From Bacteroidales bacterium (lineage in GTDB: Bacteria; Bacteroidota; Bacteroidia; Bacteroidales; Paludibacteraceae): a stretch of DNA of 20,715 bases. The stretch lies in the NCBI GenBank assembly GCA_018066005.1, contig JAGHSG010000116.1, forward strand, positions 1 through 20,715, in the 5' to 3' direction. The translations under genes and the position numbers were made by a program. The notes under the pieces are model-generated. The model ran no database searches and had not been told where the DNA came from. It saw nothing but the letters and a program-made list of their open reading frames with translations. Shown here in pieces: positions 10,523-16,800 of this stretch; positions within the stretch are counted from its first letter, which is position 1, and the number at the start of each line of letters is the position of its first letter.

Positions 10523-10873
10523 ATGAAAAAGATTATGTATAAAAGTTTGATTCTAATCATGCTGCTGGCTGTTGCCGGCAGCATGAGTGCCCAGTCCTAC
10601 GGTGCAGAGATGCCGCAGGCGGGCTTCACATCCACCGGCACCATGATGGGGTCGGGTAGTGCGTATTCATCCACACCAACTATCTCGGATAATGGAACGG
10701 CTGGCGACCCGTATGCCGGGGTTACGCCGTCATCTCGTCCGGGTGCAAGAAAAGGTATTCTTAATCCGGATGGAGAAGGTGATCCCAATCCCATTGGCGA
10801 ACCGTTGGTGATGCTCTTCTTTGCCGCCGCTGCCGCTGCCGTCGTTGCCCTCCGCCGGCGCAAAGCCGCCTGA
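10523..10873 (+). CDS. Small exported protein with C-terminal transmembrane anchor and arginine cluster
   Basis: This 116-aa protein begins with a signal peptide (MKKIMYKSLILIMLLAVAGS, cleavage near SAQ/SY). The middle is low in complexity and rich in Gly, Ser and Pro, with a segment TSTGTMMGSGSAYS that looks like the conserved core of a Bacteroidales family, though I know this only from memory. The C-terminus has three parts: a PIGEP motif at about 91-95, a hydrophobic Ala-rich helix (LVMLFFAAAAAAVVAL), and a basic end RRRKAA. That layout recalls PEP-CTERM/GlyGly-CTERM-type sorting tails, but no matching enzyme is in view. It lies 40 bases after the giant gene with no terminator between, so the two are probably co-transcribed and may work together at the envelope. 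Function is unknown. Confidence 0.8.
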   Translation: MKKIMYKSLILIMLLAVAGSMSAQSYGAEMPQAGFTSTGTMMGSGSAYSSTPTISDNGTAGDPYAGVTPSSRPGARKGILNPDGEGDPNPIGEPLVMLFFAAAAAAVVALRRRKAA

Positions 10874-10874
10874 T

Positions 10875-10921
10875 ATGTACAATTTAGATATGTACAATGT
10901 ACTATTTATGTACAATTTAGA
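10875..10921. repeat. Short direct repeats with three TGTACA palindromes
   Basis: ATGTACAATTTAGA occurs at 10875-10888 and again at 10908-10921, with a partial copy (ATGTACAATGTAC) between them. The 6-bp palindrome TGTACA therefore appears at 10876, 10891 and 10909. The repeat starts just after the stop codon of the 116-aa gene. No gene was seen in 10874-10999. Confidence 0.7.
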
Positions 10922-10999
10922 CCGCCTTTGGCTGAAGGAATAAGGATAGTCTATATTCCATACTCCATCAGTGAGCAACGCGAACGGTCTTTACTCTAC

Positions 11000-11039
11000 A
11001 AAAAAAATCGACATCATTTGCGTATGTCGATTTTTTTTT
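11000..11039 (+). terminator. Terminator hairpin, copy 1 of the four-copy element
   Basis: Perfect 15-bp arms: A8 plus TCGACAT (11000-11014) and ATGTCGA plus T8 (11024-11038), with a 9-base loop CATTTGCGT. The A-tract and T-tract would let it stop transcription from either side. It would end the operon of the first giant gene. The same sequence recurs at 12383, 12729 and 13371. Confidence 0.8.
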
Positions 11040-11048
11040 GTACCTTTG
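11017..11048 (+). promoter_or_regulatory. Bacteroidetes-type promoter of the ATPase gene, overlapping terminator copy 1
   Basis: The -33 box TTTG (11017-11020) lies in the terminator loop. A 20-base spacer leads to the -7 box TACCTTTG (11041-11048), which fits TAnnTTTG. Transcription should start near 11055, leaving a leader of about 85 bases before the ATG at 11140. The bases after the -7 box (CAGCCGGATT) are shared with copy 2. Confidence 0.75.
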
Positions 11049-11139
11049 CAGCCGGATTTAAATTTGATAGATAGTAACTTATAAAATTTTATTTCGCAAT
11101 TTTGTATGTTTTTATTATTTGCGAAGTGATTATGTGGCT

Positions 11140-12333
11140 ATGAAATTAATTGACAGAACAGAGTATCTTGAGCAATTGATTCACCTTCAAGGAACGCCGG
11201 ATATAAAGGTTATTACGGGTATTCGTCGTTGTGGTAAATCTAAGTTAATGGACGCTTTTATGGAATATGTACGGATACATATCCCGTCCGCTAATATAGT
11301 GCACATCAATTTTAATCAATCGGAATATGATGCTCTACTTATTGGAAGCGCATTAGAAGCGTATGTGAAGCAAAATTATTGCTCCGGTTGTACCAATTAT
11401 TTGTTTATAGATGAGGTGCAGATGTGTAATGGTTTTGAAAAAGCCATTAATAGTTTGCATGATAGTGGCTGTTGGGATATCTATATCACGGGTTCTAATG
11501 CATTTCTTCTGTCTTCAGACTTAGCTACGTTATTTACGGGGCGTGTTATGACGATAGAAGTTTATCCTTTCTCTTTGAAAGAATATATGCTTTATTTTGC
11601 GTATGATGATCCACAAATCGCTTTGGATTCATATCTTCGTATCGGAGGCATGGCGGGTTCATATTTATATACGGATGAGCGTTATCGTCATCGCTATGTG
11701 GCGGATGTTTTTGACACGTTGATATTGCGTGATATACGCACCAAGCATAAACTTCGTAATTCGGTAGTTTTGGATAGGTTATGCGATTATATGTTGGATA
11801 ATGCCGGTAATATTACTTCGGTTAGGAATATAGCAATATCGTTGGTTAATAATCATATCGCTACCAATGATAAAACGATAGGTGCTTATTTGAATTATTT
11901 ATGCAATGCCTTTGCGTTTTATAAGATTAGGCGTTATGATGTACGTGGTCGCGGTTATATTGCTTCGCAAGATAAGTATTATTTGGCAGATTATTCGTTC
12001 AAATATGCCAAATTAGGGCTTCGTAATTTAGATTACGGGCGAGCTTATGAGAATATTGTTGCCATTGAGTTATTGCGTCGTGGATATGATATTTATGTGG
12101 GGCAATTATATCAAAAGGAGATAGATTTTGTCGCTATGCGAGGGTCGGAAAAGATTTATATTCAAGTTTGTGACGACCTTTCTTCTGCTGAAACGTTGCA
12201 GCGTGAGGTAGCACCTTTGTTACAAATACGTGATGCCTATCCCAAGTGGTTGATTGCTCGCACGCGTCATCCTGAATATGATTATCAAGGTATTCGTGTA
12301 TTAGACCTTGCCACTTGGCTCATCAATCCGTAA
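11140..12333 (+). CDS. AAA_14/DUF4143-family ATPase
   Basis: A 397-aa ATPase starting at MKLIDRTEYLEQL. Walker A is GIRRCGKS at residues 27-34 (Lys33), and Walker B is LFIDEVQ at 88-94 (Asp91, Glu92). An ITGSNAFLLSSDLA segment and an EVYPFSLKEY segment follow, as is usual in this family. The C-terminal DUF4143 region has a PD-(D/E)XK-like stretch EIDFVAMRG starting at Glu327, followed by IYIQVC, where active nucleases would carry an E-x-K. The nuclease site therefore looks degenerate. The family is common in Bacteroidetes, often as stand-alone accessory genes of unknown role. An in-frame TTG at 11119 would add seven residues, but the ATG fits the family start better. The gene is transcribed from the promoter inside repeat copy 1 and is followed by copy 2. 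Confidence 0.85.
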   Translation: MKLIDRTEYLEQLIHLQGTPDIKVITGIRRCGKSKLMDAFMEYVRIHIPSANIVHINFNQSEYDALLIGSALEAYVKQNYCSGCTNYLFIDEVQMCNGFEKAINSLHDSGCWDIYITGSNAFLLSSDLATLFTGRVMTIEVYPFSLKEYMLYFAYDDPQIALDSYLRIGGMAGSYLYTDERYRHRYVADVFDTLILRDIRTKHKLRNSVVLDRLCDYMLDNAGNITSVRNIAISLVNNHIATNDKTIGAYLNYLCNAFAFYKIRRYDVRGRGYIASQDKYYLADYSFKYAKLGLRNLDYGRAYENIVAIELLRRGYDIYVGQLYQKEIDFVAMRGSEKIYIQVCDDLSSAETLQREVAPLLQIRDAYPKWLIARTRHPEYDYQGIRVLDLATWLINP

Positions 12334-12351
12334 CACTCATAAACCGGCGAT

Positions 12352-12378
12352 TAACCGATTCACCGACTCACCGGTTCA
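12352..12378. repeat. Tandem 8-mer CCGRYTCA-type repeat before terminator copy 2
   Basis: Three units with period 8: CCGATTCA (12355), CCGACTCA (12363) and CCGGTTCA (12371). The sequence TAACCGATTCACC at 12352-12364 reappears at 13313-13325 right after the toxin gene, again upstream of a terminator copy. The shared flank suggests it belongs to the repeated element. Confidence 0.7.
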
Positions 12379-12382
12379 TCAT

Positions 12383-12423
12383 AAAAAAAATCGACATCCC
12401 TTGCGTATGTCGATTTTTTTTTT
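12383..12423 (+). terminator. Terminator hairpin, copy 2 of the four-copy element
   Basis: Arms of A8 plus TCGACAT (12383-12397) and ATGTCGA plus T8 (12407-12421), with a 10-T run in all and a 9-base loop CCCTTGCGT. It lies 49 bases after the ATPase stop codon and would end that transcript. Confidence 0.8.
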
Positions 12424-12432
12424 GTACCTTTG
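12401..12432 (+). promoter_or_regulatory. Bacteroidetes-type promoter overlapping terminator copy 2
   Basis: TTG at 12401-12403 in the hairpin loop, a 21-base spacer, then TACCTTTG at 12425-12432. It would drive the broken ATPase remnant at 12532 and hairpin array 1. Sequence identity with copy 1 continues past the -7 box through CAGCCGGATT. Confidence 0.7.
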
Positions 12433-12439
12433 CAGCCGG

Positions 12440-12524
12440 ATTCGGTGGAAAAATGTGTAAAACAATCCGATTATTCGGTAGAAAAACGTGTAGAGCCGGA
12501 AAAATTATTCGGTAGAAAAACGTG
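12440..12524. repeat. Three 33/34-base-spaced repeats in the leader of the ATPase remnant
   Basis: ATTCGGTGGAAAAATGTG (12440-12457), ATTCGGTAGAAAAACGTG (12473-12490) and the same 18-mer again (12507-12524). The last two are identical over TTATTCGGTAGAAAAACGTG (12471 and 12505). They lie between the copy 2 promoter and the ATG at 12532. Confidence 0.75.
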
Positions 12525-12531
12525 ATAAAAT

Positions 12532-12630
12532 ATGTATAAGCGAAAGATTAATAAGCAGTTAGAAGATTGGGCAAAAACACCCAATCACAAACCTTTAGTT
12601 GTGAAAGGTGTTCGGCAATACCAAGAATAG
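12532..12630 (+). pseudogene. Truncated N-terminus of a second AAA_14/DUF4143 ATPase
   Basis: A 32-codon frame starting MYKRKINKQLEDW and continuing to PLVVKGVRQ. This matches the usual opening of a related ATPase subfamily, in which KGVRQ leads straight into the Walker A lysine (typically VGKT). Here the reading changes to YQE and stops at TAG (12628-12630), exactly where the first AATAGAACG linker of hairpin array 1 begins. Everything from the P-loop onward is gone. It keeps a promoter and leader about 100 bases long. I read it as a remnant left by deletion or array insertion; a functional micropeptide is possible but less likely. Confidence 0.65.
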
Positions 12631-12726
12631 AACGCTGCGCTAATAGAACGCCTGACGGCTAATAGAACGCAAGCAGAGCTTGCTAATAGAACGGCACTAT
12701 CGTGCCTAAAAGAACGGGCGAAGCCC
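12626..12726. repeat. Hairpin array 1: AATAGAACG linkers with variable self-complementary stems
   Basis: Five units, each a constant AATAGAACG (12626, 12642, 12661, 12685; AAAAGAACG at 12708) followed by a different small hairpin. The hairpins are CGC-T-GCG (12633-12639), GCC-TGAC-GGC (12650-12659), GCAAGC-AGA-GCTTGC (12669-12683), GGCAC-TATC-GTGCC (12693-12706) and GGGC-GAA-GCCC (12716-12726). Stems differ in sequence and length yet stay perfectly paired. On the other strand each hairpin is followed by GTTCTATT. The array begins inside the ATPase remnant and runs into terminator copy 3. It is not a CRISPR array: the linkers are too short and the variable parts are palindromic. Confidence 0.8.
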
Positions 12727-12728
12727 TC

Positions 12729-12768
12729 AAAAAAAATCGACATCCCTTGCGTATGTCGATTTTTTTTT
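12729..12768 (+). terminator. Terminator hairpin, copy 3 of the four-copy element
   Basis: Arms of A8 plus TCGACAT (12729-12743) and ATGTCGA plus T8 (12753-12767), with loop CCCTTGCGT as in copy 2. It ends whatever is transcribed through hairpin array 1. Confidence 0.8.
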
Positions 12769-12777
12769 GTAATTTTG
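12747..12777 (+). promoter_or_regulatory. Promoter of the toxin-antitoxin operon, overlapping terminator copy 3
   Basis: TTG (12747-12749) in the loop, a 20-base spacer, then TAATTTTG (12770-12777), which fits TAnnTTTG. Transcription should start near 12784, about 20 bases before the antitoxin ATG. This rules out the longer in-frame start at 12702, which lies upstream of the promoter. Confidence 0.75.
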
Positions 12778-12803
12778 CAGCGCAAAAACAAAAATCACTA
12801 ATT

Positions 12804-13043
12804 ATGACAACAGCAATACCTACTACATCTCAGATGGTGATTGATATTCACGATACATCTATTGTTCGTGATTTGAAGCACTTATTAACTCGTATTCAGG
12901 GTGTTGGCGCGATTAAAGTTACTAAAAACTACTACGAGAGTCAAGAGTTTTATGCCGACCTTGATGCCGCCGAAAAAGATATTCGTGCCGGTAAGGGTTT
13001 ACGTATTAGTAACAAACAAGAATTAGACGCTTTGTTCGTATGA
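12804..13043 (+). CDS. Antitoxin of the YoeB/Txe-type toxin pair
   Basis: A 79-aa protein starting MTTAIPTTSQMVIDIHD, placed directly before a recognisable YoeB-type toxin and overlapping it by four bases (ATGA). This arrangement is the main reason for the antitoxin call. The sequence does not look like the usual YefM/Phd partner of YoeB. It has a short N-terminal strand-like part, a central helix with many charged residues (VRDLKHLLTRIQGVG), and a C-terminal segment DLDAAEKDIRAGKGLRIS that would be expected to contact the toxin. Antitoxins usually also repress their own promoter, here the one inside repeat copy 3; that role is inferred. Confidence 0.75.
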   Translation: MTTAIPTTSQMVIDIHDTSIVRDLKHLLTRIQGVGAIKVTKNYYESQEFYADLDAAEKDIRAGKGLRISNKQELDALFV

Positions 13044-13315
13044 GTTATACTTTAGTTTTGGCTCCGAGAGCGTTAGATGATTTGGAGTTAATAAAAAAGT
13101 CCGGAGATCAGTCTCGTATTAAAAAAGTTCGCACTATTTTAGGCGAATTGCAAGAACACCCTTTATCCGGTACTGGAAAGCCGGAGCAATTGAAACATCG
13201 TCCTAATAGTTATTCTCGGCGTATATCGGGAAAGGACAGAATAGTCTATTCGGTATATGAGCAGATTGTTGAAGTAGAAGTGTTGCAGATGTTAGGACAT
13301 TACGACGATAAGTAA
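13040..13315 (+). CDS. YoeB/Txe-family ribosome-dependent mRNA endonuclease toxin
   Basis: A 91-aa protein with the hallmarks of the YoeB/Txe branch of the RelE superfamily: HPLSGTGKPEQLKH at 40-53, YSRRISGKDRIVY at 58-70, and a C-terminal GHYDDK. By comparison with E. coli YoeB, the likely catalytic residues Glu49, Arg67, His87 and Tyr88 are all present. Members cut mRNA in the ribosomal A site when freed from the antitoxin. The length is typical and the frame intact, so the toxin is probably functional. Its start overlaps the antitoxin stop (ATGA), which implies translational coupling. Confidence 0.9.
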   Translation: MSYTLVLAPRALDDLELIKKSGDQSRIKKVRTILGELQEHPLSGTGKPEQLKHRPNSYSRRISGKDRIVYSVYEQIVEVEVLQMLGHYDDK

Positions 13316-13365
13316 CCGATTCACCTTTTACCGGTGTGCCCGGAGGCACCCGACTCACCGATTCA
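13313..13365. repeat. 8-mer CCGRYTCA repeats and a small hairpin after the toxin gene
   Basis: TAACCGATTCACC (13313-13325, overlapping the toxin stop) matches 12352-12364. Two more 8-mer units, CCGACTCA and CCGATTCA, lie at 13350-13365. Between them is a 5-bp hairpin GTGCC-CGGA-GGCAC (13336-13349). Terminator copy 4 follows. Confidence 0.65.
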
Positions 13366-13370
13366 CCCTC

Positions 13371-13407
13371 AAAAAAATCGCCATCATTTGCGTATGTCGA
13401 TTTTTTT
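13371..13407 (+). terminator. Terminator hairpin, copy 4, without a -7 box
   Basis: A7 plus TCGCCAT (13371-13384) and ATGTCGA plus T7 (13394-13407), with loop CATTTGCGT as in copy 1. One arm base differs (C at 13381 instead of A). A TTTG remains at 13387-13390, but no TAnnTTTG follows at the expected distance. This copy seems to act only as the toxin-antitoxin terminator. Confidence 0.75.
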
Positions 13408-13484
13408 ATGACACAAATTTTATTCAGATTTGGCACAAATTTTTTCCGGTGCTACGGGGGTGCTACGAGAAAGGACAGGGAGGG
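13408..13484. other. Non-coding stretch with two pairs of direct repeats
   Basis: CACAAATTT occurs at 13412 and 13434, and GGTGCTACG at 13449 and 13460. No gene or convincing promoter is visible. It separates terminator copy 4 from hairpin array 2. Confidence 0.5.
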
Positions 13485-13612
13485 ATTGAACGCCGCAAGC
13501 GGCTCATAGAACGGCGACATGGTCGCCTAATAGAACGCTGCGCTAATAGAACGCCTAACGGCAATTGTTGTTCTGCTACGCAGATTGTTGCTTTAGACGA
13601 TTTTGTCGTCTA
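13485..13612. repeat. Hairpin array 2: six mini-hairpins with two linker types
   Basis: The first four hairpins carry the array 1 linker (ATTGAACG, CATAGAACG, AATAGAACG, AATAGAACG at 13485, 13505, 13529, 13545). They are GCCGC-AA-GCGGC (13492-13503), GGCGAC-ATG-GTCGCC (13513-13527), CGC-T-GCG (13536-13542) and GCC-TAAC-GGC (13553-13562). The linker then changes to ATTGTTG (13564, 13584), with hairpins TCTGC-TAC-GCAGA (13572-13584) and TAGACGA-TTTTG-TCGTCTA (13594-13612). The unit pair at 13531-13562 matches array 1 at 12628-12659 with one base difference, in the loop. A strong terminator follows at 13642. Confidence 0.8.
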
Positions 13613-13641
13613 TATCGTCTATATCTTGTTTCTTGTAACTG

Positions 13642-13673
13642 ACTGATAATCAATAATGGGTTATCAGTTTTTT
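13642..13673 (+). terminator. Intrinsic terminator after hairpin array 2
   Basis: 8-bp arms ACTGATAA (13642-13649) and TTATCAGT (13661-13668), an 11-base loop, and a run of six T (13668-13673). There is no protein gene between terminator copy 4 and this one, so it may end a non-coding transcript containing array 2. Confidence 0.75.
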
Positions 13674-13675
13674 CT

Positions 13676-13759
13676 ATATACGTATATCGTGCGTATTGTG
13701 TGTGTGAAGAAAAAGCAGTAACTTTGCACGATTTTTCATTCGTACATACATATACGTAT
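13676..13759. promoter_or_regulatory. Pair of ATACGTAT palindromes flanking the promoter at 13696
   Basis: ATATACGTATAT, a perfect 12-bp palindrome (13676-13687), lies just upstream of the -33 box. Its core ATACGTAT recurs at 13752-13759 in the leader, 74 bases downstream. Paired sites around a promoter could be operators of a dimeric regulator; this is inference only. Confidence 0.35.
13696..13726 (+). promoter_or_regulatory. Bacteroidetes-type promoter of the second giant gene
   Basis: TTG at 13696-13698, a 20-base spacer, then TAACTTTG at 13719-13726 (fits TAnnTTTG). Start of transcription is expected near 13733, giving a leader of about 98 bases before the ATG at 13831. It is not a copy of the repeated terminator-promoter element. 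Confidence 0.7.
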
Positions 13760-13830
13760 GCGGGTGAAAGACCACAAACCATTTCAATTAACTAAAGCAA
13801 AAACATTATTAACATTAAATTCTTAATATC

Positions 13831-16800
13831 ATGAAAAACAATTTACTAAAAGTTTTCACAGTTTTATTTGCAGCCTCCATGATGGTATGTAATGCCGCAT
13901 GGAGCAAAACTATTTACTTGGATGTCAGCGGACCTACGGCAGATAATCCATGGAACCGGGAAAATGCTTATTTCCAAATTTTAGGTAATGGAGATGGCGG
14001 TAACTGGATTCACATGAATCGAGTAGCCAATTCAACATGTATCTATGAAGCGGAATGCAGTTATACCAGCATCAAATTTGAACGTCGTAGTCCCAACTGG
14101 AATGACCATTGGAATATGTCACAATTAACAGACGTTCCCAGTGACAAAAACTTGTTTATTATCAAGAACTGGAATGGTAATGCTGAGGCATGCGAGGGAG
14201 AGTGGTCAACTTATACTCCGTGTACCAATGAAATGCCATCCACGTTCTATTATTTAGCAGGAGAAGGTGTGGGTAAAATGCCTACGTGGAATGCCAGCGG
14301 TCTTGTAATGTTATGGGATTGCGATAAAAAGGTTTTCTACTATACCTTCAAAGACTTAGATGCCAATACAACTAAGTATCAGTTCAAATTGAATCCTTCT
14401 ACGGATACCTCTTGGGGACATGAGATTAATGCGAACAATATTGACAATAACTATAAAGATTATGCCAATTTAGAACTTTTCTCTATTAAAGATAATCGTA
14501 TTACGTTCTCTTTATCGGAAAAAAGTGACGTGACGCTTTATACCGATGGTAGTAAGGTTTGGGCTTCGACACCGACTTCGCCCACGCCTACCAAAACTCT
14601 TTCCGGCACCAATTATTTCCTCCGTGGTGATATGGCAATTGAAGATAATGGTGGTAATAGTTGGCGTGGCGTAGGAGATGGGGTTACACCGCGTTTGGTT
14701 AAAAATGAAGACAATACAGAAGCATCAGGCTATTACATTGTGCCTAATGAGTTTTATCAACGCATTGAATTGTATGTAGATGGTAATGCGCTGAAAGTAA
14801 ATGATAAGATTCCTGCTGTTGCAGATGATGGAACATCTATTAATATCAATGGCAGTAAAGCCGAGATAGCAGCCGTTACTTCCGGTGCGCGCAAACTGCA
14901 ATTTGTGTATAAAGCAGAAGATGAAAAACTACATATTTCCTCTGCTGATCCTACGCAAAAAACGGGTTGGGTATTGCAATACCGCAAGGACGGAACATTT
15001 AGTTGGTCACATACCGCAATGGACGAAAATGGTGCTGCTACGGTGGATGGCATAAGTTCTGGCAAATGGTATGTTAAGATAACTGACGCATCCGTTACAG
15101 ACTATAGTACTGATTTCAAAGGCGTGCATGGCGTTAACTGGTTCGGTGGCTTGTATATCGATAGAAACGCTTGCTCAGGTGTCACTTTCCCCGATTTAGC
15201 ATCGTACTATAAGAATGATAGCAAGGGCAGTTATTGGCCTATTCCAAGACAAGGTTGCCCGATAGGTGTCTTCACGGTAGGTGAGGATAATACGACTTTA
15301 GATTTCACTTTTGATGGTGGCAAAATCACGATTGTAAAAGGAACTGCTCCGACTCCTATTGAGGATCCGGTGACGGTAACATTCAATAGCAATTATGGTA
15401 GTGCAGTAGCCAGTCAAACCATAGAGAAAGGCAGCAACGCTACTAAACCTACTGACCCGACCAAGAACGAAAACGAGTTCAAGGGCTGGTATCAAAATGC
15501 TGATTTCTCCGGTGAACAGTTTGATTTTGACAATACTACGATTAGCGAGGACATAACTCTCTATGCCAAGTGGAACTACAATGGTACGACATACATGGTT
15601 AATGGTAGCAATTTAGGCATCACGCCTTGGAACGACCAAGACTGGGATGCTAATATGGACATAATGCCGGAGATGACTAACGTGGGTGACCATTTGGAGT
15701 ATGAGGTACATGTGGCATTCCTGAAAGACAATGATATACGCTTCAAATTAATACCCTGCAGAACACATTATGGTACGAGTACATATTGTTGGGATAACTG
15801 CCGCAGTTGGAATAACTATTTCTCCGTAGAGCGTTCCAGCAACTTGGCAACTTACGAGTATCAAGGCGACAATAATATCCAATTCAACCTGACCGGTGAA
15901 GGTGCCTACGGTATAACGATTTGTTATGATGGCGTTAACGTCTATTCCAAGATTGAACCGCTGACGCTCTACACCGTAACATTTATGAACGGCACAAGCG
16001 AGTTCGCTACCCAAAAAGTGGCAGCCGGTTATAATCCGACTAAACCTGCTACCGATCCGGAGAAAGCCGGTTATAACTTCCTTGGTTGGAGCGAGACCGA
16101 AGGCGGCGACGTTGTAGATGTAACAACGATTACTATCAATGCAGCCAAGACTTTCTATGCCAAATGGGAGTTGAAAGCCGTTGAGACGGTAGTTATTAAC
16201 CCCACTACACTCAAACTGGTTGAGAATGGTGCAACAGGTTCTATCAGTGTTGTTTCGTTTACTCCGGAAGATGCTCAAGGAACAACGATTGCTTGGACTT
16301 CGGATAACGAGGGCGTGGCTACTGTAGTGGATGGCGTGGTAACCCCCGTAAGCAAAGGTACGGCTACTATCACTTGCACCGTATCCAATGCAGCCGGTTC
16401 GGCTTCGGCTACCTGCGCCGTGACGGTAGTAGGCGAAGACGAGGACTGCGAGATAGTTTGGAAAGAGCAATACAACGGCGTTGGTGAGATTGTTAATCCA
16501 TTTGTTCCCGGTGGACAAGGCGGACCGGATAAACTGACCAAATGTAAGATACAAGTTGGTAAGGACAATGGAAACAAGGTGGCTTATTATGATGCTAATG
16601 ATGCCAACGGCTATATCAAACATGGTAATGGCGATGACGATAATTATTGGTGGTATGTAGATACCGTATCCAAAAATGTATCGTACGCAACGGATGGCTA
16701 TACCTATTATCTGAGAAATGTGGAAAATGGTAAATATCTGTGCATGAGTGATGTGGTAATTGGTACCGGTAACTGGGGCTCTAATTACACAATTACTGCC

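Noticed and set aside
11119..11139. TTG start for the ATPase
   Set aside because: The ATG at 11140 gives MKLIDRTEYL, the usual family start; the extra seven residues look unrelated.
12315..12515. 66-codon + strand frame over the end of the ATPase gene
   Set aside because: It reads through the 8-mer repeats, terminator and promoter of copy 2; composition is not protein-like.
12626..12726. CRISPR array
   Set aside because: Constant parts are only 9 bases and the variable parts are palindromes of 7-15 bases; no cas genes.
12702..12803. Longer N-terminus for the antitoxin (start at 12702)
   Set aside because: It would begin upstream of the operon promoter (-7 box at 12770-12777) and translate the terminator hairpin.
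11000..13407. Integron with attC sites
   Set aside because: The repeats lack recognisable attC core sites (GTTRRRY/RYYYAAC) and there is no integrase gene; cassette-like layout kept only as a hypothesis.
13449..13646. 65-codon frame reading IERR-type repeats through hairpin array 2
   Set aside because: The repeats in the peptide simply mirror the AATAGAACG linkers, which change frame along the array. No start signal or family resemblance.
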